Source: Pelomonas asaccharophilus_A (lineage in GTDB: Bacteria > Pseudomonadota > Gammaproteobacteria > Burkholderiales > Burkholderiaceae_C). Taken from it: a DNA stretch of 64,000 nt. The stretch is taken from positions 481,355 through 545,354 of the forward strand of contig NZ_JAVDXV010000003.1 of the NCBI RefSeq assembly GCF_031458115.1, written 5' to 3'. The notes under the pieces are model-generated. The model was not told where the DNA came from. It saw only the letters and a list, made by a program, of their open reading frames with translations, and did no database searches. Positions 5,744 through 15,224 of the stretch are shown piece by piece; position 1 is the stretch's first letter; every line of letters starts with the position of its first letter. Both the position numbers and the translations under genes were made by a program.

Positions 5744-8641
5744 GTGAGCACGACCACCGACCTGCCCGTGCAGGACATTTCCAGCGAAGTCCTGATCGAG
5801 AAATACGCCAAGGGCGGCGAGCAGACGCCCGACGAGCTGCGCGAGCGGGTCGCCCGCGCGCTGGCCGCCGCCGAGAAACCGGCCGAACGCGCGAAATGGG
5901 CCGCCGCCTTCCTCGACGCCCAGCAACGCGGCTTCGTGCCGGCCGGCCGCATCATGTCGGCCGCAGGCACCGAGCTGTCGGCCACGCTGATCAACTGCTT
6001 CGTGCAGCCCGTGGGCGACTCCATCGCGACGCCCGAGGACGGCGTGCCGGGCATCTACACCGCGCTGACCGAAGCCGCCGAGACCATGCGCCGCGGTGGC
6101 GGCGTGGGCTACGACTTCAGTCGCATCCGCCCGGCCGGCGCCTGGGTGGGCTCCACGCGCAGCCATGCGTCCGGGCCCATCAGCTACATGCGCGTGTTCG
6201 ACCGCTCCTGCGAGACGGTGGAGAGCGCCGGCAGCCGCCGCGGCGCGCAGATGGGCGTGCTGCGCTGCGACCACCCCGACATCGAGGCCTTCATCCACGC
6301 CAAGGACGAGGGCGACCTGCGCAACTTCAACATCTCCATCGGCGTGACCGACGCTTTCATGGAGGCCGTGCAGGCGGACGGCGTCGTCGAGCTGGCGCAC
6401 AAGGCCCAGCCCAGCGCCGAGCAGATCGCGGCCGGTGCCTACCAGCGCGGCGACGGCCAGTGGGTCTACCGCAAGGTGCGCGCTCGCGAGCTGTGGGACC
6501 AGGTCATGCGCTCCACCTACGACCACGCCGAGCCGGGTGTGCTGTTCCTGGATCGCATCAACGCCGACAACAACCTGCACTACTGCGAGACGATTGCGGC
6601 GACCAATCCATGCGCCGAGCAACCCCTGCCGCCCTACGGCTGCTGCTGCCTCGGCTCCATCGACCTGACGCGCTTCGTGCGCGATCCGTTCTCGCCCAGG
6701 CCGCAGTTTGACGAGGCCGGCTTTGCCGAGGTCGTGGCCGTGGCCACGCGCATGCTGGACAACGTGCTGGACGTGACGCCCTGGCCCTTGCCCGCGCAGG
6801 CGCAGGAGGCCGGCAACAAGCGCCGCGTGGGCCTGGGTTTCACGGGCCTGGGCGATGCGCTGGTGATGCTGAACCTGCGCTACGACATGCAGGCAGCGCG
6901 CGACATGGCCAGCCGCATCAGCGAAGTCATGCGCGACGCGGCCTATGCGGCCAGCAGCGACCTCGCCGCCGAGCGCGGCAGCTTCCCGCTGTTCAACGCC
7001 GACCTCTATCTGTCCGGCGGCAGCTTCGCGTCGCGCCTGCCACAGGGGCTCAAGGACAAGATCCGCGCGCAAGGCCTGCGCAACTCCCACCTGCTGTCCA
7101 TCGCGCCCACCGGCACAATCAGCCTGGCCTTTGCCGACAACGCATCGAACGGCATCGAGCCGGCGTTCTCGTGGACCTACACGCGCAAGAAGCGGCTGCC
7201 GCAGACCGAAGGCGGCGGCTTCAAGGAGTACGCGGTCGAGGACCATGCCTGGCGGCTGTACCGCCACCTGTTCGGTGCCGACGCGCCGCTGAGCGACGCC
7301 TTCGTCACCGCGCTGGAGCTGAGCGCGGCCGACCATGCGGCCATGGTGGCGGCCGTGGCGCCCTATGTCGACACGTCCATCAGCAAGACGGTCAACGTGC
7401 CCGCCGACTACCCGTATGAGGACTTCCAGGACCTCTACATCCAGGCCTGGCAGAGCAAGCTCAAGGGCCTCGCCACCTACCGGCCCAACAGCGTGTTGGG
7501 CTCGGTGCTCAGCGTCACGCCGGAGGTCAAGCAACCCGAGCCGCTGCGCGCCGAAGTCGACGGCACCAACCAGCGCCTGCGCGTCGAGCGCCTGCCCAAT
7601 GCCGTCGTCGCATCGCTGCGCTGGCCCAGCCGCCCCGACATGCCCGGCGGCAACCCGGCCTGGAGCTATCTGATCCAGCATCCGCACGGCGACTTCGCGC
7701 TGTTCATCGGTGAGCTGCCGCTGGAAGGCCCCGACGCCGGTCTGTTCGGCCGCAACCTGCCGTTCGAGGTCTGGGTCAATGGCGCCGAGCAGCCGCGCGG
7801 CCTGTCAGCGCTGGCCAAGACGCTGTCCATGGACCTGCGTACCAACGACGCCGCCTGGCTGCGCCTGAAGCTGGACGCACTCGCCACCGTGGCCGAGGAG
7901 CGCGCCTTCGAGATGCCCATGCCGCCTAGCGGCGAGAAGCGGCTGTTCCCCGGCGTCGTGGCCGCGACGGCGGCGGTCATCCGCTGGCGCTGCGAGCAGC
8001 TCGGCGCGCTGGCCGACGGCGGCGCCACGCCGGTGGTGGACGCGATGTTCAGCCGCTACGAGCCGCGCACCGGCACGTCCGGCACGCTGGCCTGGGCGGT
8101 GGACGTGGACAACCCGGCCACCAACGAGCAGTTCACGCTGACGCTGAAGGAGGTGGTGCTGCCCACTCCGGACGGCGGCACGGTGACACGCCCCTGCGCG
8201 ATGGGCTTCTCGGGCAACTACCCCAAGGCGCTGGACGGCCTTGCGCGCCTGCTGAGCCTGGACATGCGCGTGATGGACCCCGGCTGGATCGCGATGAAGC
8301 TGCGCAAGCTGCTGAACGTCGGTGAGCCGCTGGGCCACTTCATGGCGCCGGTGCCGTCATTGAACGGTGAACGCCGCCAGCAGGTCTGGCCGTCCACGGT
8401 GGCCTATGTCGCGCGGCTGGTCATCCACCGCTACGCGATGCTGGGCATCCTTGACGAGGCGGGCCAGCCGCTGGCCGACATGGGCTTGCTGCAGGCGCCG
8501 GCGCCCAAGCTGGCCGCATCCGCCGGCGCACTGCAGGTGCAGGCCGGCAAGCCCTGCCCGGAATGCGGCAACGCGACGATGATCCACAAGGACGGTTGCG
8601 ACTTCTGCACCGCGTGTGGCTACGTGGGGCAGTGTGGCTGA
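5744..8641 (+). CDS. nrdJ: Adenosylcobalamin-dependent (class II) ribonucleotide reductase
   Basis: The 965-residue enzyme reduces ribonucleotides to deoxyribonucleotides using adenosylcobalamin, with no need for oxygen. NPCAE (288-292) carries the thiyl-radical cysteine C290; C85 (LINCFVQP) and C301, eleven residues after C290, match the redox pair of class II enzymes. Two TSCPD-like repeats occupy about 600-900, and the C-terminus has two CxxC pairs (CPEC, CTAC) plus two more cysteines, a tail that probably binds zinc and relays electrons. The start is GTG at 5744, after a GGGG ribosome site; the open frame upstream lies in the DUF1134 gene. The LexA-type box 14 bases upstream predicts SOS induction. 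Confidence 0.95.
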   Translation: MSTTTDLPVQDISSEVLIEKYAKGGEQTPDELRERVARALAAAEKPAERAKWAAAFLDAQQRGFVPAGRIMSAAGTELSATLINCFVQPVGDSIATPEDGVPGIYTALTEAAETMRRGGGVGYDFSRIRPAGAWVGSTRSHASGPISYMRVFDRSCETVESAGSRRGAQMGVLRCDHPDIEAFIHAKDEGDLRNFNISIGVTDAFMEAVQADGVVELAHKAQPSAEQIAAGAYQRGDGQWVYRKVRARELWDQVMRSTYDHAEPGVLFLDRINADNNLHYCETIAATNPCAEQPLPPYGCCCLGSIDLTRFVRDPFSPRPQFDEAGFAEVVAVATRMLDNVLDVTPWPLPAQAQEAGNKRRVGLGFTGLGDALVMLNLRYDMQAARDMASRISEVMRDAAYAASSDLAAERGSFPLFNADLYLSGGSFASRLPQGLKDKIRAQGLRNSHLLSIAPTGTISLAFADNASNGIEPAFSWTYTRKKRLPQTEGGGFKEYAVEDHAWRLYRHLFGADAPLSDAFVTALELSAADHAAMVAAVAPYVDTSISKTVNVPADYPYEDFQDLYIQAWQSKLKGLATYRPNSVLGSVLSVTPEVKQPEPLRAEVDGTNQRLRVERLPNAVVASLRWPSRPDMPGGNPAWSYLIQHPHGDFALFIGELPLEGPDAGLFGRNLPFEVWVNGAEQPRGLSALAKTLSMDLRTNDAAWLRLKLDALATVAEERAFEMPMPPSGEKRLFPGVVAATAAVIRWRCEQLGALADGGATPVVDAMFSRYEPRTGTSGTLAWAVDVDNPATNEQFTLTLKEVVLPTPDGGTVTRPCAMGFSGNYPKALDGLARLLSLDMRVMDPGWIAMKLRKLLNVGEPLGHFMAPVPSLNGERRQQVWPSTVAYVARLVIHRYAMLGILDEAGQPLADMGLLQAPAPKLAASAGALQVQAGKPCPECGNATMIHKDGCDFCTACGYVGQCG

Positions 8642-8689
8642 GCGGTGCGCGGCGAGGCGGCCGTATGCCCCTTTCGAATCGCGCACTCG

Positions 8690-10402
8690 CTAGGCAAAGA
8701 GCTCGCGGTCGCGAATCTTCTGCGGGCGAGTGAAGTAGTCGTCGAACCACGTCTTTGCTCCAGCCTTGGCCGGAGGCGGCGCGAGCTGCAGCTTGGTTTT
8801 TGCGCCGGCCTGCGATTGCAGCACGCGGAAGTGGTAGTGGTCGAAGATGCGCACCGCTTCCACCATGTAGGACGTGGCCACGCGGCGATCGCGCACGAGC
8901 AACAGGTTCTCGCCATTCTGCAGATCGGCGGGGTTGGAGAAGTTGTACGACCCGAGGTAGACGCGGGCCGCAGGCGTGTCGAAGTCGACGACGACAAACT
9001 TGTGGTGAAGCCGTGTGCCGACGCCGCCTGACAGGCCGGACGGTTCGGCCTTGAACGGCTCGGGCAGATGGCCATCCAGCGCGGCCGGGTAGACGGGGTA
9101 GGCGTTGCCCCCCGGCGTCTCCAGCTTGATGCCCTCCACCTTGCGGTCGGCCATGCCGTAGGTGAAGACGGGGCTCTCGGTCACCTTCGTCACGGCTTCT
9201 CGGATCGAGCCTTTCGTTTGCGCCAGGAAGGCCAGCGAGTACAGCAGACTCGACTTCGCCGTGAGGACATCCTTGGCGATGTCGCCCAGCACGGAGTTGT
9301 CCTCACCATGCGGCGAGAAGGTGACCTTGGCGTCCACGCCGGCAATGCCCAGGGCTTGCCACGACGACGCCGAATCCGTCTTGCCGAAACCCGTCTTGCT
9401 GTCGTGGGCCAGGTAGTTCTCGAACGCCTTGCGGAAGACCTTCACCGGACCCGCGCCTCGGGCGATCAATGCGTTGTTGTTCTGGACGAAGAATCCGCGC
9501 CAGGTGTAGTTGGTCGAGCCGCAGACCACGGCCTTGACCTTGCCGGACACGACGATGGTCTTGTTGTGTTGCAGGTTGCTCATGTGGTGTCGCTTCACGA
9601 CGGCACCGGCCTTCTTGAGGCGGTCCGCCGCGATCGACTCTCCGGAGTCCTCCTCGCCATGCTCCCCGCTGTCGTCAATGATGATGCGCAGCCGCTTGGC
9701 CAGCTTCCGCAGCCGGAGGTAGACCTCCCGCTCGCTGAGGTCGTAGGCGACGACATCGACCTTGGCGGTGGGGTCGGCGATGGCTTCGTCAAGCACTTCG
9801 AGGATGGCGTGACGAGCCTCGAAACCCATCCATGCCAATGCCTCCTCGGCTTCAGGGTGGCTGGGCTTGAAGTCCAGTCCGTCCTTGGACTTCAGGGGCA
9901 GCAGCGTCTTCACCCCATGTCCCTCCTTGACGTACCTGTCCACAAAGGCCTGTGACGACACAAAGCCTCGGGTGAAGGTGATGTTGAGCTTGCCGGGGTA
10001 GGTTTCACGGGCAAGCTGGATGGCGACCTCTTGCGGCTCGCCATAGCTGAGTCCACCGCTGGAATCCATGAATACCGGGCTGACCCGGTAGACGAAGTCG
10101 CCGGTCATTTCAGCGTTGCGCGGGAAGTGGACCCAGCGGAACTTCTGAATCGGCGAGAGCCGCGTCGACAGACGGTTCGGGTTGACCGAGCCGTCCATGG
10201 CAGGGAAGGTGATGCGATTCTTCAGGGAGAAGAACTTGCTGCCGCCCGGCTCCTTGTACTCGATGGCGAAGCCGACGAAGTCACGTGGCGGCTTCCCCTG
10301 CTTCCAGTTCATGGCCAGCAGCGCCATGCCCTCGCCGCGGTGAACCTTCAATGTGAAGAGTGCGTTGGCATTGCTGCCTTCGACCTGGAATCCGTTGGCC
10401 AT
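8690..10402 (-). CDS. Phospholipase D-like domain protein
   Basis: The 570-residue protein starts at ATG 10402, after AGGGAGGA four bases away; 16 further codons upstream are unlikely to be used. Residues 1-140 look like a beta-rich domain (repeated VGFAIEYKE, FVYRVSPVF) and are followed by two PLD catalytic modules. The second has a canonical HxKx4D motif (H466, K468, D473) followed by GSYNFS. The first has H279 and K281 but S286 in place of the aspartate, followed by GSTNYTW. The PLD superfamily includes phospholipases, nucleases and transferases; the substrate is unknown. No signal peptide is seen. By eye its base composition is less GC-rich than its neighbours, which hints at transfer. 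It is convergent with nrdJ. Confidence 0.85.
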   Translation of the reverse strand: MANGFQVEGSNANALFTLKVHRGEGMALLAMNWKQGKPPRDFVGFAIEYKEPGGSKFFSLKNRITFPAMDGSVNPNRLSTRLSPIQKFRWVHFPRNAEMTGDFVYRVSPVFMDSSGGLSYGEPQEVAIQLARETYPGKLNITFTRGFVSSQAFVDRYVKEGHGVKTLLPLKSKDGLDFKPSHPEAEEALAWMGFEARHAILEVLDEAIADPTAKVDVVAYDLSEREVYLRLRKLAKRLRIIIDDSGEHGEEDSGESIAADRLKKAGAVVKRHHMSNLQHNKTIVVSGKVKAVVCGSTNYTWRGFFVQNNNALIARGAGPVKVFRKAFENYLAHDSKTGFGKTDSASSWQALGIAGVDAKVTFSPHGEDNSVLGDIAKDVLTAKSSLLYSLAFLAQTKGSIREAVTKVTESPVFTYGMADRKVEGIKLETPGGNAYPVYPAALDGHLPEPFKAEPSGLSGGVGTRLHHKFVVVDFDTPAARVYLGSYNFSNPADLQNGENLLLVRDRRVATSYMVEAVRIFDHYHFRVLQSQAGAKTKLQLAPPPAKAGAKTWFDDYFTRPQKIRDRELFA

Positions 10403-10629
10403 GTGATCCTCCCTGGACTTGCGCATGCGGCCCGCGGCCGCCACCTTCAAGGCTCGCGAGAGTCGGTGCGCGGCTGCGAGTGCGCATCCCCAAAGTTGAG
10501 GGTGCTGACGCGATGTCTGCGAGCCGCGCGGCTGAGCGCGGTCCCGCCGGGTACAGGCAGGTTTCAGGCAGATCTGTCAGCATCCGGCTCCCGCAACCCG
10601 CCGCTTGCCCCGGCTTTCGAGGAGCCGCG

Positions 10630-11043
10630 ATGCTGTTCAAGCGCATTGCCCATGTCTGCCTGCACGTGACCGACCTGCAGCGCTCGCTGTCGTACTACAA
10701 GAAGCTGGGCTTCACCGAGGTCTTCCACTTCACGCGCCAGGGGCGCGACTTCGGCCGCTACCTGCAGCTGGCGGACCAGTGTTACCTCGAGGTGTTCGAG
10801 GAGCCCGGGCGCGGCGCGGTGGTCAACAACGGCATCGTGCATTTCTGCCTGGAGACGGACGACCTTGACGGCCTGATGGCGCATCTCGACGTGCAGGACG
10901 TGGCGTACACGGCTCCCAAGCTGGGCGGGGACCACACCTGGCAGATCTGGTTGCAAGACCCCGACGGCAACAAGTTCGAGGTGCATGCCTACACCGACCG
11001 CAGCATGCAGATGCACGGCGGCACGATGGAGGCCGACTGGTGA
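10630..11043 (+). CDS. VOC (glyoxalase-fold) family protein
   Basis: The 137-residue protein has the paired beta-alpha-beta-beta-beta fold of vicinal-oxygen-chelate enzymes. Candidate metal ligands are H8 (IAHVCLHV), E54-region YLEVFEE, H in GIVHFCLET and E in NKFEVHAY, the usual H/E...H...E layout. The ending QDPDGNKFEV is the classic VOC signature. ATG 10630 follows GAGGAG. The substrate is not known; members include glyoxalase I, ring-cleavage dioxygenases and resistance proteins. It is 46 bases upstream of a SnoaL-like gene on the same strand, probably one transcript. Confidence 0.85.
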   Translation: MLFKRIAHVCLHVTDLQRSLSYYKKLGFTEVFHFTRQGRDFGRYLQLADQCYLEVFEEPGRGAVVNNGIVHFCLETDDLDGLMAHLDVQDVAYTAPKLGGDHTWQIWLQDPDGNKFEVHAYTDRSMQMHGGTMEADW

Positions 11044-11089
11044 TGCGGCGCCGCAGCTGCTGGATGACCTGGAAGACAACGTCGCTGAA

Positions 11090-11434
11090 ATGACTCAAGA
11101 CAATCTGACCCTGATCCGCACCTACCTGGCCGCCTACGCCGCGCGTGACCTCGCAGCCGTCGAGCCGCTGTTCGCCGACGGCATCACGCTGCGCGACTGG
11201 AAGATCCGCGTGGCTGGCAAGGCCGCGGCGCTGGCCGAGACGCGCAAGAACTTCGAGGCCGTGCAGAGCCTGCGCATCGCCGTGCTGGCTGCCTACGAGC
11301 GCGAGGGCGGAGCGGCCGCGGAACTGGAGATCGTCGTCGACGGGCGCGACACCCTCTACGTCGTCGACGTGTTCGACATCGACGCCGACGGCCGCATCGC
11401 GGCCATACGCGCCTTTGTCGGCCGCGGCGATTAA
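11090..11434 (+). CDS. SnoaL/NTF2-like protein
   Basis: The 114-residue protein has the pattern of the SnoaL-like NTF2 fold: an N-terminal helix LIRTYLAAYAARDLAAVEPLF, the ADGITLRDW strand, and ending VVDVFDIDADGRIAAIRAF, a hallmark of polyketide-cyclase-like and limonene-hydrolase-like small proteins. These form a cone-shaped pocket that either binds or isomerises small ligands. Partner or substrate is unknown. It follows the VOC gene on the same strand and converges on the hydroxyproline epimerase gene 20 bases further on. Confidence 0.75.
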   Translation: MTQDNLTLIRTYLAAYAARDLAAVEPLFADGITLRDWKIRVAGKAAALAETRKNFEAVQSLRIAVLAAYEREGGAAAELEIVVDGRDTLYVVDVFDIDADGRIAAIRAFVGRGD

Positions 11435-11454
11435 GGCGCCGCCAGCGCTGCGCT

Positions 11455-12405
11455 TCAGCCCAAGCCCCAACCGAAGGGATCGGCCGGATCGATGATGAGC
11501 GAGGCCTCCGCGCTGATGAAGGCGCGGCCGCGGATGGTGGGAGTGATGCAGGCCCCGGAGCCGCCTTCGGTCACGTCGTACCAGGCCTCGAACACGCTGC
11601 CGATGACGCTGGCCTGGCGCCATACATGGCCCGGCGCGAGCTTGCCCGCCGCGGCCAGGCAGGCCAGCTTGGCGCTGGTGCCGGTGCCGCAGGGCGAGCG
11701 GTCGTACTGGCGGCCGGGGCACAGCACGAAGCTGCGCGAGTCGGCGATGGCGGCATCCGCCGGCGCGAACAGCTCGATGTGGTCGATGGGCGCGCCGTCG
11801 GCGCCGCGATGGCCTTGCGCGTGCAAGGCCTCGCCCAGCATCGCGGCGTAATCGGTCAGCGCGGCGACGCGCGTGGGGTCCACGATCTGGCCATGGTCGG
11901 CGCACAGGAAGTACCAGTTGCCGCCCCAGGCGATGTCGCCCGTGACCGTCTGCCCCGTGGGCAGGCGTACGGCCACATCGGCCGCCATCCGGTACGAGGC
12001 CACGTTGCGCACGCTGACCTTGCGGTCGTCATGCAGCGTCGCGACGACGTCGCCCACCGGCGTCTCGATGACGTGCCGGCCCGGCTTGATGCGACCCATG
12101 TGCGCCAGCGTCGCGACCAGGCCTATCGTGCCGTGGCCGCACATGCCCAGGTAGCCGGCGTTGTTGAAGAAGATGACGCCCGTCGCATGCGCCGGGTTCT
12201 GCGGCTCGCACAGCAGCGCGCCCACCAGCACGTCGCTGCCGCGCGGCTCCAGCAGCGTCGCGCAGCGGAAGCGGTCGTGCTCGCGCGCCAGCAGTTCGCG
12301 GCGCTGGGCCATGGTGCCCTTGCCCAGGTCGGGGAAGCCGCCGATGACCAGCCGCGTGGGCTCGCCGCCGGTGTGCGAATCGATGACGTGGACGCGGCGC
12401 ATCAT
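11455..12405 (-). CDS. 4-hydroxyproline 2-epimerase (proline racemase family)
   Basis: The 316-residue enzyme has both catalytic cysteines of the proline racemase family: C89 in MCGHGTIG and C239 in SPCGTGTSAK. Having two cysteines argues for a racemase/epimerase and against the dehydratase subgroup, which has a Thr at the second site. The RPGS-region DSHTGGEPTRLV near the N-terminus is also typical. With the overlapping DapA-family gene upstream (4 bases, 12402-12405) it fits trans-4-hydroxy-L-proline catabolism: epimerisation to cis-4-hydroxy-D-proline. The dehydrogenase for the next step is not in the window. Cytoplasmic. Confidence 0.87.
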   Translation of the reverse strand: MMRRVHVIDSHTGGEPTRLVIGGFPDLGKGTMAQRRELLAREHDRFRCATLLEPRGSDVLVGALLCEPQNPAHATGVIFFNNAGYLGMCGHGTIGLVATLAHMGRIKPGRHVIETPVGDVVATLHDDRKVSVRNVASYRMAADVAVRLPTGQTVTGDIAWGGNWYFLCADHGQIVDPTRVAALTDYAAMLGEALHAQGHRGADGAPIDHIELFAPADAAIADSRSFVLCPGRQYDRSPCGTGTSAKLACLAAAGKLAPGHVWRQASVIGSVFEAWYDVTEGGSGACITPTIRGRAFISAEASLIIDPADPFGWGLG

Positions 12406-13316
12406 GGCTGCGACCGGCAGTGTTCGGGCCGCGTCGCCAGCGCGCGCGCCACCAGCGCCTGCACGTGCTCGCGCTCCGTGCCCACCAGCGGCAGCCGTGG
12501 CCGGCGCATGTGTTCGCTGCCCACGCCCACCAGCGCGTCGATGAGCTTGAGGTTCTGCACCAGCTTGGTCGATACGTCCAGGTGTAGCAGCGGTGTCATC
12601 CAGCGGTAGATCGCGCGCGCCTCGTCCCAGCGGCCGGCCTGCATCAGCTCGAACAGCGTGACCGTCTCGCGCGGGAAGGCGCAGCCCACGCCGGCCAGCA
12701 GCCCGTCGCAGCCCAGCGCCAGGCCCTCGAAGGCCAGGTCGTCCACGCCCATGAAGAGCTGGTAGCGGTCGCCCAGCAGGTTGCGCAGGTCAGTGATGCG
12801 CGTCACGTCGCCGCTGCTCTCCTTGATGGCGGCCACATGCTCGCAGTCGGCCAGCTCGGCGAAGTGCTCGGGCTTCAGGTCCACGCGGTAGGCCACCGGG
12901 TTGTTGTAGACCATCAGCGGCCGCTGCGCGGCGTTGGCGTAGCTGCGCACATTGGCCATGGCCTCGCGGGCGTCGGCCACGTAGATGACCGAGGGCATGA
13001 CCATGTAGCCGGCCACGCCCAGCGCGTTGGCGCCTTCGATGAAACGCAGCGCCTCGCGCGTGCTTGGCTCGGACACCGTGGCCAGCACCGGCACGCGGCC
13101 GTTGGCGGCGTCCAGCGCGCAGCGCGCAACGGCCAGCTTCTCGTCCAGCGTCAGCGTGCTGGCTTCGCCTAGCGAGCCGCAGCAGACCACACCGTGGATG
13201 CCGTTGCGGATCTGGAAGTCGATGTGGCGCGCCGTGCCGGCGAAGTCGAGGCTTTCATCGGCATGGAACTTGGTCGTGGCGGCGGGGAAGACGCCACGCC
13301 AGGGGACGTTCTGCAT
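12402..13316 (-). CDS. DapA-family lyase, probable 1-pyrroline-4-hydroxy-2-carboxylate deaminase
   Basis: The 304-residue TIM-barrel protein belongs to the dihydrodipicolinate synthase / N-acetylneuraminate lyase family: Schiff-base lysine K165 in AAIKESSGD, Y137 in VYNNP, and CCGSLGEAS in place of the GTTGE loop. Its translational overlap with the hydroxyproline epimerase suggests the deaminase that turns pyrroline-hydroxycarboxylate into 2-oxoglutarate semialdehyde; this is inference from context. ATG 13316, with a GGAG 9 bases upstream, is preferred over the ATG at 13334, which has no ribosome site. The upstream gene on the same strand, 38 bases away, is a chemoreceptor. Confidence 0.82.
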   Translation of the reverse strand: MQNVPWRGVFPAATTKFHADESLDFAGTARHIDFQIRNGIHGVVCCGSLGEASTLTLDEKLAVARCALDAANGRVPVLATVSEPSTREALRFIEGANALGVAGYMVMPSVIYVADAREAMANVRSYANAAQRPLMVYNNPVAYRVDLKPEHFAELADCEHVAAIKESSGDVTRITDLRNLLGDRYQLFMGVDDLAFEGLALGCDGLLAGVGCAFPRETVTLFELMQAGRWDEARAIYRWMTPLLHLDVSTKLVQNLKLIDALVGVGSEHMRRPRLPLVGTEREHVQALVARALATRPEHCRSQP

Positions 13317-13354
13317 CGCGGGGGCTCCGGGCATTGCGGGAGCCCCATGTTCGC

Positions 13355-15073
13355 TCAGAACGAGGTCCAGTCGTCGTCGGCCGCGGCGGCCGGTGCCGCA
13401 GGCGCGGCCACCGGCGCGAGCGGTGTCTTCAGAGCCGGGCGGGGCCTGGCCGGCGCAGCGGCCTTGGCCGTGACAGCCGGCTTGGGTTTGGCGGCGGCCT
13501 TGGGCGCGGGCCGCGGCGCGCTGGTGGCGTCGAGCTTGAAGGCCGACACCGTCTCCGCGAGCTGGGCCGCCTGGTGGCGCAGGCTTTCGGCAGCGGCGGC
13601 GCTTTCCTCCACCAGCGCGGCGTTCTGCTGCGTGACCTGGTCCAGCTGCGTGACCGCATCGCCGATCTGGCCTATGCCCTTGCTCTGCTCGCTGCTGGCC
13701 GCGCTGATCTCGCTGATCAGGTCGGCCACGCGGCGCACCTGGCCCACCACGTCGTTCATCGTGCGCCCGGCCTCGCCCACCAGCGTGTTGCCGGCCTCCA
13801 CGCGCTCGACGCTGGCGCCGATCAGCGTCTTGATCTCGCGCGCCGCCTCGGCGGAGCGCTGCGCCAGCAGCCGCACCTCGCCGGCCACGACCGCGAAGCC
13901 GCGGCCCTGCTCGCCGGCCCGTGCGGCTTCCACCGCGGCGTTCAGGGCCAGGATGTTGGTCTGGAACGCGATGCCATCGATGGTGCCGATGATGTCGTTG
14001 ATCTTCCTGGAGCTGGTGGTGATCTGCTCCATCGTGTCCACCATCTGGCCCATCACCTGGCCGCCGCTCTCGGCCACGCGGGCGGCGCTGTCGGCCAGCT
14101 GCGCGGCCTGGCGGGCGGTGTCGGTGTTGTGGTTCACGGTGGCGCTCAGCTCCTCCATGGACGCGGCCGTCTCCTGCAGGTTGCTGGCCTGCTGCTCGGT
14201 GCGCTGGCTCAGGTCGGCATTGCCCTGCGCGATCTGGCCGCTGGCCGTGGCCACGCTGTCGGCATTGCCGCGCACGGCACCCACGATGCCCACCAGCGCG
14301 TCGTTCATCTTCTGCAGCGCGCCCAGAAGCTGGCCGGCCTCGTCGCGACGGCTGGTGTCCAGGTGCAGGCGCAGGTCGCCGGCGGCCACGGTCTCGGCGG
14401 CCGTCACGGCCTGGCGTATCGGGCTGACCACCGAGCGCGTGATCAGCAGCGCCATTAACGCGCCTATGGCCAGCGCCGCGACGGCGGCGACGACGACGGC
14501 GATGGCCGCGAAGTCCACGGTGGAGTCGGTGGCCTTGGCGGAGTTGTGCATCAACTCCGTCTGGAAGGTGATGAGCGACTCCAGCGACTGGAAGTACTTG
14601 ACCTGCAAGTCCTGCGTCTGCCCCAGCAGCAGGTCGCGCGCCGCGTCGTTCTCGCCCTTGTTCGCCATGTCGATGACCTGCCGCACCGAGCCGACGAACT
14701 GCCCGCGCGCCTGCGTGACCGTTGCGATCAGCTCGCGGCCCTTGGGTGCCTTGATGCTGGCGTCCAGCTTCTCGAACAGCGCGGCGTTGATCTTGGCCAC
14801 GCGCTCCACCTCCGCCAGCTGCTTGCGCTTGCCTTCGGCGTCGGGCACCAGCAGCGAGTTGCGCACGGACTGGGCCGTGATGTTGACGTTGTCCTTGATG
14901 GATTCGAGCTGATGGACCTTGACCATGCGGTCATCCACCATCAACGTCAGCTCGTCGTTGATGCGTATCAACGCGGTGCGCGCATAGGCCGCCAACAGCA
15001 CGCTGAACAGGATGGAGATCGCAAAGGCCAGGCCCAGCCTTTGACCGATGCGCATGTGGGTGAGCAAACTCAT
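13355..15073 (-). CDS. Methyl-accepting chemotaxis protein, four-helix-bundle sensor
   Basis: The 572-residue receptor has a membrane segment at about 12-32, a periplasmic four-helix-bundle (Tar-like) domain to about 185, a second membrane segment (190-212), a HAMP domain and the cytoplasmic signalling hairpin with the conserved tip (AFQTNILALNAAVEAARAGE). The C-terminus is DDDWTSF, an xWxxF-type tether for the CheR methyltransferase. ATG 15073 follows AGGGGA. The ligand is unknown; the two genes after it on the same strand degrade hydroxyproline, so a related amino acid is a reasonable guess. Two-domain layout is seen; specificity is inference. Confidence 0.93.
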   Translation of the reverse strand: MSLLTHMRIGQRLGLAFAISILFSVLLAAYARTALIRINDELTLMVDDRMVKVHQLESIKDNVNITAQSVRNSLLVPDAEGKRKQLAEVERVAKINAALFEKLDASIKAPKGRELIATVTQARGQFVGSVRQVIDMANKGENDAARDLLLGQTQDLQVKYFQSLESLITFQTELMHNSAKATDSTVDFAAIAVVVAAVAALAIGALMALLITRSVVSPIRQAVTAAETVAAGDLRLHLDTSRRDEAGQLLGALQKMNDALVGIVGAVRGNADSVATASGQIAQGNADLSQRTEQQASNLQETAASMEELSATVNHNTDTARQAAQLADSAARVAESGGQVMGQMVDTMEQITTSSRKINDIIGTIDGIAFQTNILALNAAVEAARAGEQGRGFAVVAGEVRLLAQRSAEAAREIKTLIGASVERVEAGNTLVGEAGRTMNDVVGQVRRVADLISEISAASSEQSKGIGQIGDAVTQLDQVTQQNAALVEESAAAAESLRHQAAQLAETVSAFKLDATSAPRPAPKAAAKPKPAVTAKAAAPARPRPALKTPLAPVAAPAAPAAAADDDWTSF

Positions 15074-15224
15074 GCCGACGTCCCCTGGTGATGCGCGGCA
15101 TGTCGCCGCTGCGGTTTGGCTATGCTGGCCGCCCTGTGCGGCAGTGCGAGTCTGTGCCCATCTGCGGATTCAGCGCAAGATGTGGCCGTGCACAAATGCC
15201 GCAATCGAGCGGCGGGAGTCAGGC

